Origin: Mercurialis annua | Lineage: Eukaryota; Streptophyta; Magnoliopsida; Malpighiales; Euphorbiaceae | Direction: 5' to 3' | DNA: 64,000 nt | NCBI RefSeq assembly: GCF_937616625.2 | Contig: NC_065572.1 | Coordinates: 75,762,653-75,826,652, forward strand | Shown here: piece after piece, positions 23,440 to 33,397 of the stretch | Numbering within the stretch: position 1 is the stretch's first letter | Layout: every line of letters begins with the position of its first letter | Program-made: the position numbers and the translations under genes | The notes under the pieces: model-generated | Database searches by the model: none | Told to the model about the DNA's origin: nothing | What the model saw: only the letters and a program-made list of their open reading frames with translations

Positions 23440-24170
23440 CTCCCTCCATTCCTAAAAGGTTGACGTTTTAGACTCTTGCACACAAATTAAGAAATGCATT
23501 CATACATGACAAGTTTCCTAAATTGCCCTTAATAAATGTATATAAAGAAGAGTATATTTTCTGTCGTGTACTACACAGTGTTGAACTTTGGTGGGACCCT
23601 TTTTCTAATTATATTTTCTCAGATACTTTACCACCGTCAGATCATCATCATTTAGAGTAAAATAAAAACAATTGCTGAAAGTGGCCATGGAAAAGATAAG
23701 AAGAAAAATTAGAAGACCCATTTCTTTGTCTTCCTCTTTGAACTTTTAAATTCCCGACTAATTTTTCTACTGTAATTTTTCTTAGTCTTATCATTCCTTC
23801 TAATTACTCTCACTGGTCCTCGTCTTCTGCCTTGGATGGCCACTGTCTTGCTTTTGGTGAGTTTTTGCAATCGGGACTTAATGAACTCATCTTTAATGGT
23901 TGGCATCGGTTTTAATGGTTTTTGTAGGTGTTGACACAGTGATCTTAACATGGTTTTTGTAGGTGTTGGCATCAGTGATTTTAAGAGTTAGTCATCTCAT
24001 GTTATTTACTCTTAGTAATTAAAAGAGTTGTTCTTTAAAAACGGTAAGACTTCTAGAAATAAAGAAACAAAGGTTATTTTCGGTAAAAAGGACTCTAAAT
24101 ATGGAAAACGTCATACAACTAGGAATATTCTGAAGAGTCTAAAACGTCATCTTTTCTGGAATGGAGGGAG
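23440..24170. mobile_element. Stowaway/mariner-like element (731 bp)
   Basis: The ends CTCCCTCCATTCC and GGAATGGAGGGAG are inverted and flanked by TA (23438-23439 and 24171-24172). The complementarity extends through the GACGTTTTAGACTCT region. This is the TIR and target-site style of plant Tc1/mariner MITEs, but the element is longer than most. An 87-codon minus-strand frame (23709-23972), rich in Lys and Arg, has no transposase motif I can recognise. Confidence 0.8.
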
Positions 24171-24609
24171 TATTAGCTTGTTGTAAAAATGATGTGACAC
24201 ATCTGTTGCGTGTGATAAACATTTTTTTTATTACTTGTAGATTATAAAACCAACCAGCACATTTATTAAAAAATTATTATCATATTGACAATAAAATATA
24301 AATTTACTTAGATTGTTGAAAAGTGATTTAAAAAATATTTAAATTGTTGGAAAATGATTTTTTTTCAAATATACACTTAAATTCTTTTAATTCTAATTAA
24401 AAAATAAACAAAATCTATGCACAAATAATAAATTTATAATTTTTTGGACACCAATTGTAGTTTTAAAATTTGGGTTGGAGAGCCCAGAGATGCGTTCACG
24501 CCTTACTAATACCACACTCTTTAGAAAAAAAATTAAGTGTCAGCCGAAAAGATTGATGACATGATATAACTCTCTATGACGTCTAAAAGACTAAAGCAAG
24601 TTAATTAAA

Positions 24610-25250
24610 GGGTTAATCTCCTAAAAAAAACTCCCACCTTATCTTTTTTTTTATTCCCTGATTGTAAAAACATTATTTATATTCAATTTTGAGTTTTTAA
24701 ATTTCATCCCTATCATAAACATTAAATTGTACTTTTTTTATTTGGAAAAAGTTTAAAATAATTTTTCATTTTTAATCTATATATTAATTAGATATTGATA
24801 TTATTAATAGTAAAAATACCATCTTTTTAGAAAAATTAAAAATAATAATAATTTTTGTTTAAATTTTTTTAAAAAAATCTTTCCGTGGAGAATGAGCAGC
24901 TCGCTCCTTCTTCAAATTGGAAAAGGAGCGGTCACTGCTCCTTCTCCGACGCCGCTTAGGAGCGGCCGTCGCTCCTCGTTGATTCCGGATTTTTTTTTAA
25001 TTTTTTATTGTTTTATAAAATTAATTAATTTTAGGATGTATTTGAATATTTTTGAGTTGAAGGACTTGTTTGTATTTCTTAAAATAGAAAAAGTATAATA
25101 TAAACTCTTTTCCGAATGAAAAGAATACAATTTAATGCTTTTTGGTAGGGATGAAACTTAAAATATAAAATTGGATACAAATAGTATTTTATAAGATCAG
25201 GGTATAAACGAAGAAAAAGTGCAAGGTGAGGGTTTTTAAGGAATTAAGCC
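24610..25250. mobile_element. Mutator-type inverted-repeat element D
   Basis: The arms read GGGTTAATCTCCTAAAAAAA on the left and, inward from the right, GGCTTAATTCCTTAAAAACC; both continue into CTCCCACCTTAT- or CTCACCTTGCA-type sequence and a CCCTGAT block. The possible 9-bp duplication (TTAATTAAA and TCAACTATA) matches at only 6 of 9 positions, so the copy is old or the ends are slightly off. It is the same family as element E. Confidence 0.7.
24902..24974. repeat. GC-rich stem-loop island in element D
   Basis: CGCTCCTT...AAGGAGCG (24902-24930), GCTCCT...AGGAGC (24937-24963) and GAGC...GCTC (24960-24974) lie in succession in otherwise AT-rich DNA. Confidence 0.75.
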
Positions 25251-25438
25251 TCAACTATATATATAGGGAAATGGATTGTTACTCATTAATTTGACTATTG
25301 ATAAATTCAAGTTTAAAAGAGTTTAGAAACAAACTTAAGGGAATGATTTTTCTTTTCTAATGATTATAGTCTATTGTGATTTGCATGGATTTACAACTGA
25401 CATTACTATTTGGCCAAATTAGTGTCTGACAAGTATTT

Positions 25439-25830
25439 TGCGGGAAGAGAGCAACAGTGAGATCCTAATAGCAGGGAACAAACTCCTCAATGTAACCAGC
25501 TCAGTGTTAAAAGCCGAAGGCGAAGCTATGTTATGGGCTTTAAAGAGTGCGAGAGATTGTGCGAGTGCGATGAGTTTCTTGCAGGTAGAGAGTGACAATG
25601 CTGAGTTAATTGCAGCTCTCACCCATGACAAAAAATACCTAACCGACTTTGGAGACCTACTGCTAGAAATTAAACATTTAGCCAAAAGTTTTCAAGGCAT
25701 ATGTTGGTCCTTTATGCCAAGACAAGCCAACAAACTTGCCCACCATATAGCTGCTGCACCGGATTCTTTTGAAGGCAAAATTTGGATAGAAGATTGGTTA
25801 CGTATTCGGAAAGAAGACTTGGTCTATTAG
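25439..25830 (+). pseudogene. RNase H-like domain fragment of a plant LINE
   Basis: The 130-codon frame carries the C-terminal two-thirds of the RNase H-like domain (RVT_3 type) found at the end of plant non-LTR polyproteins. Visible are AEGEAMLWALKSARD, VESDNAELIAAL, a CWSFMPRQANKLAHHIA stretch and the terminal IWIEDWL. The first catalytic Asp segment (DGS type) is missing because the copy starts too late. It is transposon debris, not a cellular gene. Confidence 0.75.
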
Positions 25831-25910
25831 TGGCATAGGCTAAGCTTTTGCTGGTTTTTGCTCCTCATTGATGTGCAAGGTTTATGAGTTTATTTATCCG
25901 GAAAAAAAAA
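25442..25910 (+). mobile_element. 5'-truncated LINE insertion 1
   Basis: It ends in an A run (GGAAAAAAAAA at 25900-25910) and is flanked by the direct repeat TATTTTGC at 25434-25441 and 25911-25918. Together with the RNase H-like reading frame, this is the mark of a target-primed insertion that stopped within the last ~0.5 kb of the element. Confidence 0.8.
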
Positions 25911-25943
25911 TATTTTGCATGTAAATAGTTCTTAAACTATTTA

Positions 25944-26765
25944 GACTTAATTACTTAAAAAACCCTCATCTTTAACTTTTTTTTTCGTTTATACCCTGAC
26001 GTAGGAAAATTGTCACATATACTATTGACGTTGTGTTTTTGTTTCACCTCTATCCCAAAATTCAAAAAAAAAAGATAATTTATTCAAAACAACTAAATAT
26101 AAGAATTATTACATGCTTTTTTCAATTAATAAAAATACAAACAAACAAACCCTTCATCTTTAAAAACATTTAAATAAGTCCTAAAATTTAATTAATTTTT
26201 TTTATTTAAAAAAAAATCGAACCGCCATTCGACTTCCTCCGCCACCCAAATTTTTGAAACCCGTTGCCGGAATTTTTTAAAACCGCCGCCGCCGTCCTCC
26301 TTCCAGAAGGAGGAACGATCTGTTCCTCCTTCCCGGAAGGAGGAGCAGCGGAGGGCGGTCGTCCGATAATTGAATTTTTTTTAATTTATTTTGTTTTGTT
26401 GAATAGCGGGTTTTTAAATCGGAGTATGGTGGTAGGTCGGAATTGAATTATTTTTTTAATTTTTTAACGGTTTTAAAATTTTAATTTTTTTAATAATTAA
26501 TATAAATTAATTAAAAAGCATGAGGTGAATTTTCTTAAAGAAGAAGGTGTTTTGGTATAATTAATAAAATTAACTTGTAATTAAAATATATGCTGAAAAT
26601 GAAGGATTATCTTACACTTTTTTCAATAGAAAAAAGGTCAATTTAATACCTCGAGAGTAGAGGTGAAACAAAAAGACAACGTCAATAGTATATATGTCAT
26701 TTTTTCTAGGGCAGGGTATAAACAAAATAAAGATTAAATGTGGGGTTTTTTTAAGTAATTAAGCC
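25944..26765. mobile_element. Mutator-type inverted-repeat element E (822 bp)
   Basis: A perfect 9-bp duplication, AACTATTTA, lies at 25935-25943 and 26766-26774. The arms exceed 110 bp. They start GACTTAATTACTTAAAAAA and GGCTTAATTACTTAAAAAAA (inward) and stay complementary through a TATACCCTG block and AATAGTATAT/ATATACTATT. It has no transposase. A GC-rich stem-loop island lies right of centre. Confidence 0.9.
26295..26365. repeat. GC-rich stem-loop island in element E
   Basis: Two successive near-perfect hairpins, TCCTCCTTCCAGAAGGAGGA (26295-26314) and TCCTCCTT/AAGGAGGA around CCCGG (26324-26344), are framed by CCGCC-rich and GGCGG-rich flanks. Confidence 0.85.
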
Positions 26766-26774
26766 AACTATTTA

Positions 26775-27136
26775 TTTAGTACTCTCGTGGTCTTTTAGTA
26801 GACGGAATCTGAGAAATGTAATTAAACATATGTGTAATATATAGCTAAACTTTGTAATTGTTGTTGATTATTTTTGTATTATCTTTGGTTTAATAGCGTA
26901 AAAAAAATCATAAATTTTAGCGTGTTTTGTAAATTTAACACGAACTTTTAATTTTATCAAATTAATACACCAATTTTTGTCTTTTGCTATTTTAGACACC
27001 AAACAATTTTCCGTCAAAAAAAATACTGATGCAGATACTTGCGATTGTTGTTGGTTGCTCGTTATTTTTTGATTATAGTTGAATGAAATGCATCAATAAT
27101 TTTTCTTATAATTTTAAGGTTTCGTATGAATCTATA
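26775..27136. other. AT-rich spacer, no gene
   Basis: Between element E and the Helitron. The stretch 26895-27010 (AATCATAAATTTTAGCGTG and following) resembles one arm of another inverted-repeat element, but no partner arm was found. Confidence 0.35.
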
Positions 27137-28528
27137 TCTATACTATAATATAATCTTGAACTCCAAATTAATTTTGACAAGTGGATCGACTACAAATTGC
27201 CATGTGGCAATTACTCATTTAAAATTAATTTATTATTTTATTATAAAATCTAATAATTTATATTTTTAAGTTATAAAATATAAAAAGTTAAAACTTGCAA
27301 TAATTAAATTTGTTTAATAACTTATAAATATTAATAGTATAGAAAAACTCTTAAGATTTTATAACTTATAAATATGAAAAAAGAAACTCTTCAAATTTCA
27401 TCGCCATCAAATTTATAAAATTCTATAAGTCTAAATTTAAATTAAATTAAATTAAATTAAATTAAATTTTTTTATTTTTAATATATAATAATATAAAAAA
27501 TATTTTATTTCTCATAATTTAAAAATACATCCTATTGAATATTACATATTTTAAAAATAATATTATAAGAATTAAAAAATTAAATTATGAGAACTAAAAT
27601 ACTTTTATTTCATTATATGCTAAAAATATGAATAATTTTAAAACTAAATTTAGTTAATTAAAATTTAAAGTTATAGAATTTTATAAATGTGATGGTTATA
27701 AAATTTGAAGAGTTTCTATTTATGTTTATAAGTTATAAAATATTAAGAATTTTTAAATATTATACCATTTATAGGTTATGAAATCAAATGTATTACTTTT
27801 TTTAACTTTTCATATTTTTAAAAATAAGTTTTGTATAACATCTAACTTTTAATATTTTTCAATTAATTACAACTTCTTTGTCATGAAATATATAAGTGTA
27901 TATATATATAAATCCATGCACACATATTTAATTATAAACAAACATATTTTTTTAGAGTTTTTTTATATCTATTTCTTTCTATTTTTTCATACTTGATATT
28001 GTCTCATGCAACTTTTTCCCGCAATAAAAGAGTTTTTAATCATTCATAATGAAGCACGCTTGACAACTATTTTCCATCAAATGTCTTTTTTATTTATTTA
28101 TATGACATATCTCTTGTTTTTTTAATTATATTTAAAAAAACAGTACGTTAATAAAAAATTGATTATGAATTTTAAATTTTTAATTATAATATCATTATTT
28201 ATATGTTATGAAATATTAAAAAAATTTTAAATTAAATAAAAGTAATTAAAGTTTAATCTTATTAATTTTTTTTATTGTTTGGTTATGAAATTTAATGATT
28301 TTTAGTTAAAATTTAATGAAATTTCTTTAAAGTTTATGAGTAGTTCTAATTTACGTTTAAAAGGTATGAAATATGACGAATTTTTATTAATGTACTAAAT
28401 ATATGAAATTTGAAGAATTTTTATTATATTTAAAAGTTTTGAAATTTATCATGTTTATAAATTATGATATAGAGAATACTTTTTAAAACTATTAAAACCA
28501 CCCGCGAAACGCGCGGGCATCGACCTAG
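27137..28528 (+). mobile_element. Non-autonomous Helitron (1392 bp)
   Basis: It begins TCTATACTATAATATAATC after an A and ends CTAG before a T, with a GC-rich hairpin (CCCGCG-AAACG-CGCGGG, 28501-28517) 11 bp before the end. This 5' TC, subterminal hairpin, 3' CTRR and A/T insertion are the Helitron signature. There is no Rep or helicase sequence inside, only AT-rich filler with an AAATT microsatellite (about 27438-27466). The exact start could be six bases earlier, at a second TCTATA. Confidence 0.85.
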
Positions 28529-29652
28529 TGTATATATTAAATTAAAGTCATACTCCATTTTTTTAGAGGGAATGAATTTTTTTGAAAGATATAAAAAAAT
28601 TAATAAAAATATAACTTTTGTTTTATTAAATGAAATTCGATTTTTTATTAATATAACAAATAATGTTGATATTTCTATTGTCGTTAATAGTTTTTACATT
28701 TTTGTGTTTTAATATATCAATTTGTAAATGCAAAATTTAATCACATAGAATAGTAATTAAGTAATCTGGTGCTTTTCACTTAAAATTTTAGGAATGAGTC
28801 GACAACGGATTGACAAACAGAAGAACGACACATGGGCTACTTCTGACTTATGTAGACAACTTTATAAAGATAATTAGACGTATAGTTGGACGACACGTAA
28901 TCTAATTGGACTTAGATGAACGTTTGGGAAGTGGAAGAGGTAAAGTAGATAGAGCAACGTGTCATACTCATATGTCAACAACATATCCTTATTTCTGCTC
29001 CATCACTACCACTTCCTATTTAGACATTACAATTCCTAAGCTTCACAGTTTTTTTTTTTTAATATCTGGGGAATTATAAATGATGTGGTATAAGAAATTT
29101 TACTATGATAAATTTGGTTTTCATATTATTTTTTGAATAAAATTAAAGATGAGAAATTTAAAATACATTCAATTAGGTTGATATTCTTTTTAATGTATGT
29201 AAATAAAAAATGGAAATTATTATAAAAATGGATGATAAGATGAAGCAAAGAATATAAGAAAAGGAAAATGCGTTTTCCTTTTATAACTAATTCCTTACAC
29301 CGATTTTCCAAATGTGATAAAAATGTTCCCAAAAGCTAAAAAGGATAAGCAATACGTGTCAAGTTTAGAAAAGGTTAGATTATTCGATTGGTTGATTGAA
29401 GGGTTTTGTTTTCTCAAATGTTATGGTGGGTCATTAGGTGTGACTTGGCATACAAGGTCTTTGCCAAGTGTATATTTTTGTTGTCAAGAGTCAAGAAGAA
29501 GTGAAATTCTACTATCAAAATATCTGCCGCAATTCATTGGTTGAGGTTTCAAATGATTGATTCTTTTAAAAGGGTGCTGCTGTTTCCTTATATGTTTATT
29601 CGATTTGAGTTCTTTGATTCAATTGGTTTCTACTTTTGTTAGCTATACTAAT
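28529..29652. other. Intergenic, no gene recognised
   Basis: AT-rich with a few short open frames (for example 29314-29544) that have no recognisable motif. Confidence 0.4.
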
Positions 29653-29667
29653 AAGATTATAATACCT

Positions 29668-29895
29668 GATGCGAGATTGGCATGTTAGAGTGGTTCATAT
29701 CCACCGCGAAGGTAACCGTTGTGCAGATCATATGGCAAGCAATGGCTTTTGCCACGATGTGGGTCTAGTGATCTATGACAACTTACCTACGGGAGTTGCG
29801 GACTGCATTTTAGATGATATTACGGGTGTTTTTTTCCCAGAATGTGTAGAATGCTTTAACTTTCTTCTGGCCTTTTCTTCTCTTTCAAAAAAAAA
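29668..29895 (+). mobile_element. 5'-truncated LINE insertion 2 (228 bp)
   Basis: A perfect 15-bp duplication, AAGATTATAATACCT, lies at 29653-29667 and 29896-29910, with an A run at the right end. The frame at 29669-29905 reads WHVRVVHIHREGNRCADHMA and then VADCILDDITGVFFPE, the last part of the RNase H-like domain of plant LINEs. Only the final ~230 bp of the parent element was copied. Confidence 0.88.
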
Positions 29896-29910
29896 AAGAT
29901 TATAATACCT

Positions 29911-30624
29911 AACAATTTACAATGTGACATAATATCATGGAGTCAAATGATATCAATCTTTCAAACTTCCATTTAGAGTAAATATAGAGTTCTATCTTTG
30001 ACAACTAACGTTTAATCTCAAGACTACTGAAAATAATATCCGATATCAACAGTTCTATGGTTGAAAGCATTATAGTTTGATTTTTAATAAATCTCACTTA
30101 ATCTTAGAGCAAGTCTATAATTCTATCTTTGGCAATTTACATTTAATAATTAAAATTTATAGACTTTCTATATGATATCATAGTCTTTTTATAATAAAAA
30201 AATCTATAATTTAACCATTGATGATTCTTTTAATTTGCATAACTCATAGATTTTTTTGGCAATCTTCATTAAATTTATACTGCAGAGAAAAATAATGAAA
30301 TTATAATTAAAAACTCCTCTAAAAATGAAAACATTTTAATTTATTAGAGAGACTGAGAGAAGGGGCAATCTCTTTCCGAATCCATCGAATAAAATTAGTA
30401 AAGAAAAAAAAACTATTAAAGGAAGAGGATGTTAAACTCTTTTGGTCACTCAATTTATCTAATATTATAGAAAGAGTGTTAAGTTGCACGTCATAAAAAA
30501 ATTGACTCGATTATACCTTTTGTTAAAAAAAAAATGCAGCATTTTTTCTTATACAACAATGCCAAAATTATAAAAAGAGGTTCACGTTTTTTTTTCAACA
30601 AAAAAAATAACTTATATTTTTTTA
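29911..30624. other. Intergenic, no gene recognised
   Basis: AT-rich. The short frame at 30534-30719 overlaps the arm of element G and is not a gene. Confidence 0.4.
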
Positions 30625-31082
30625 GGCTAATTACTCAAAAGTCCCCCACTTTTAAATTCTTTTCAATATTGCACCCTGATGTATATAGGAAAATCCTCTC
30701 AAAACCTCCCCACCTTTAGATTTTTTTCTGCAATTGTACCTTAAAGTATTAAATTGACCTCTTTTCACATGAAAAAAAAATTTAAAATATTTTTTCATTT
30801 TTAATCTATATTCTAATTAAACACTAATATTATTAATAATGTAAAAAAATTATTCTTTCTAAAATTATATCCAATAACTTTTTAAAATCAAAATCATAAA
30901 AATTTCCAGTTTAGGGTACAATTAAAAAAAATCTAAAGGTGGGGGGATTTTGAGAGGATTTTCCTACGTCAGGGTGTAATTGGAATGGAATTTAAAGGTG
31001 TGAGGGTTTTGAGAGAATTTTTCAACGTCAGGATGCAATTGAAAAAACATTTAAAGTTGGAGGGCTTTTAAGTGATTAAGCC
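30625..31082. mobile_element. Mutator-type inverted-repeat element G (458 bp)
   Basis: The ends read GGCTAATTACTCAAAAGTCC and, inward from the right, GGCTTAATCACTTAAAAGCC. The flanks ATTTTTTTA and TTTTTTTTT are a weak T-rich duplication. The right arm holds three versions of a ~60-bp block (GGTGGGGGGATTTTGAGAGG, GGTGTGAGGGTTTTGAGAG, GTTGGAGGGCTTTTAAG) where the left arm has two, so the arms are unequal. There is no GC-rich island. Confidence 0.75.
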
Positions 31083-31904
31083 TTTTTTTTTATAATTGAT
31101 AATATATTCAGTTTGTAATGAAATTTAAGCGATCTAAACACATTGATCTTCCATCATAACAAAAAGTATAAAATTAAATGACTTTTTTTTTAGCGAAATA
31201 AAATTCAATATCCTTTGTGATGGCATTCATTATTATATGCATGATGAGCATTCTAGAAGAAACATAATAATCTGAAAGACTAGAAGAAAAAACAAAATGA
31301 CCAATTTGGAGAGCTTTCCAATTATGAATTATAAAACAAAAACTGGACAAGATAAGCAATGGCAGTCTAAATTCTTGCTGTCTCCTTGATGAAGTTAATA
31401 ATTACAGGTTCCAAAGCCTTGTTGATGAGATAAGATATTAGGTTTCCAAATTTGCGAAAGCAGCTTGCATGTGTATTGATATTGAGATAAGCACCTCAAA
31501 AGCCAAATTCCCATTTGCTTCCAATCAACATATATATAGTAATTCAAGTGGTAATTAAGCTACGTTCGATTCTTCATTCTCATCAGCCAAATCAGCCAAT
31601 GACAAGTGTTAGATTCTCTAGTCTCAGATATACATTGTTTTTTCTTACATAAAGAGAATCTTTCAGATTTTTATTTTTATATAAAAAGTAAAAACTTAAA
31701 ACTCAGGAAACCATCTTTAGTGGCTTCTTTCAAAACATTTTTCATAAATAGACGGCTCAATTTCATAACTTATCACACTTGCCCTTTCCATAAATAGAAA
31801 TCCTTTTTCATAAATATATGATCAGAAGCATTTTCGAATCTCTCTTTGAGCTTATTATTTAATATAAGCTCCCATTAAGAATATTACTTGGTCTTTTTCT
31901 TGTC
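31083..31904. other. CEN-like gene upstream region
   Basis: Presumed promoter of the downstream TFL1/CEN-type gene. No coding frame is supported. A recognisable TATA box lies at the end of this stretch. Confidence 0.45.
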
Positions 31905-31911
31905 TATAAAA
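31905..31911 (+). promoter_or_regulatory. TATA box of the CEN-like gene
   Basis: TATAAAA lies 97 bp before the ATG, in the context TTGTCTATAAAAACCTC. This distance suits a leader of ~65-70 nt. Confidence 0.6.
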
Positions 31912-32007
31912 ACCTCTTGCATGCATTTTCATATTCTATTGGCTCCACAGCTACTTCATACACTTGTACTTGTGTTTTACATATTTTTTTCTTAAAAAGA
32001 AAGTAAG

Positions 32008-32784
32008 ATGTCAAGAGTTATAGAAACGCTGACGGTGGGGAGAGTAGTAGGGGAAGTAGTGGACATGTTCAGTCCAAGTGTGAGCATGAATGTTATTTAT
32101 AACTCCAACAAGCAAGTTGCTAATGGCCATGAGCTTATGCCTTCTGTTATTTCTACTAAACCTAGAGTTGACATTGGTGGTGACGACATGAGGACCGCTT
32201 ATACCCTTGTAAGTTACTTTTTTTATGGATATGTCAATAAAACATTGTATGAATAGTATTTGTTGATGGTGTCATTTTGTTTGTTTTATGTGAAAAGATC
32301 ATGACAGACCCGGATGCTCCAAGCCCAAGTGATCCGTACTTAAGAGAACATCTTCACTGGTTTGTTTCACTGATCACTTCGTATATCATAATTATGTCAT
32401 ACATTGGATATTTGCTGAAAAGCGTTCTGATGTGTTTCAGGATGGTAACTAACATTCCTGGTACAACTGATGTTTCATTTGGTGAGGTTTCAAAATTTCA
32501 CAAGTTCCAACTACTTGAGTAATTGAATAAAATGAAACTAAAGGGTTTTGACTTTTGATGAAACAGGTAAAGAAATTGTAAGCTATGAAACTCCAAGACC
32601 GGTGGTGGGTATTCATCGTTATGTATTCGTCCTATTTAAACAGAGAGGAAGGCAGACTGTAAAAGCACCCGTTACTCGAGACTATTTCAACACCAGGAGG
32701 TTTTCTGAAGAGAATGGATTAGGTCTTCCGGTAGCTGTTGTCTACTTTAATGCACAGAGAGAAACTGCTGCTCGAAGAAGATGA
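32008..32784 (+). CDS. CEN: TFL1/CENTRORADIALIS-type PEBP protein (exons 32008-32208, 32298-32359, 32441-32481, 32567-32784)
   Basis: Four exons of 201, 62, 41 and 218 nt give 173 residues. Exon sizes of 62 and 41 and this intron placement are standard for the FT/TFL1 family, and all borders are GT-AG. PEBP landmarks are [10 protein letters not shown] and [10 protein letters not shown]. The residues that separate floral repressors from florigen are of the repressor type: His in LREHLHW (FT has Tyr there) and Asp in [11 protein letters not shown] (FT has Gln). The C-terminus [11 protein letters not shown] is also TFL1-like. Family knowledge: these proteins bind FD bZIP factors through 14-3-3 proteins and keep meristems indeterminate, delaying flowering. 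CEN/ATC rather than TFL1 itself is my best guess. The gene converges on the XBAT33-like gene. Confidence 0.93.
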
Positions 32785-32810
32785 TCACCATCACAATTGG
32801 CTTCTTTTTT

Positions 32811-32900
32811 CCTTTCTTCCAAGAAAATAAAGAATGTTAATCTTCTATACAGTCTATCCTTTCTTCCAAGAAAATAAAGAATGTTAATCTTCTATACAGT
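32811..32900 (+). repeat. 47-bp tandem duplication in the CEN 3' UTR
   Basis: CCTTTCTTCCAAGAAAATAA starts at 32811 and again at 32858, and the copies match to CTATACAGTC. Each contains AAAATAAAG, so the likely polyadenylation signal is duplicated 27 to 120 bp after the stop codon. Confidence 0.85.
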
Positions 32901-33397
32901 CGAATTTAACCATGACCTGTCAGGAATTCTGATGATAGCTCCACATTTTAGGGTTTGTTTAAACTCCAGTCCTTTACTTTTGTGGTATTATTGGATGTAA
33001 AAGATGTGATGGAAAATAATAACAGCATGATGGAAAAATAATAACAGCATTTAGCAAAAAAAGAAGTGGTAGAATAATTAACAAACTCACTCTTGCTAGT
33101 CAATGGTGGAATGCAGAGAACAAAAACATATTTTGATCCCTGATAACATTCAATTACAATAACCTATAAACCTCCCATACATTTTTACAGCCCTCACCCA
33201 ATATCTTAGAGACATCTAAATGGCGGTCAACAGCCATATCTGGAAACCCCAATCCATTACCATGTCGCCTGCCGATACTAAAAAACTGGAAGCAAACATG
33301 GATTTGAAAATTTATGAATAATTTGAGTCCTGTATGACCATATATCACCACCTTGGACACAAAATTCAATGGTTCAATCTACATGATCCAAAAAGCA
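32901..33397. other. Convergent intergenic region
   Basis: Between the stop codons of the CEN-like (+) and XBAT33-like (-) genes; it must hold both 3' ends. No separate gene is seen. Confidence 0.5.

Noticed and set aside
29126..29544. Possible genes at 29126-29332 and 29314-29544
   Set aside because: AT-driven or short frames without motifs, in a stretch bordered by transposons.
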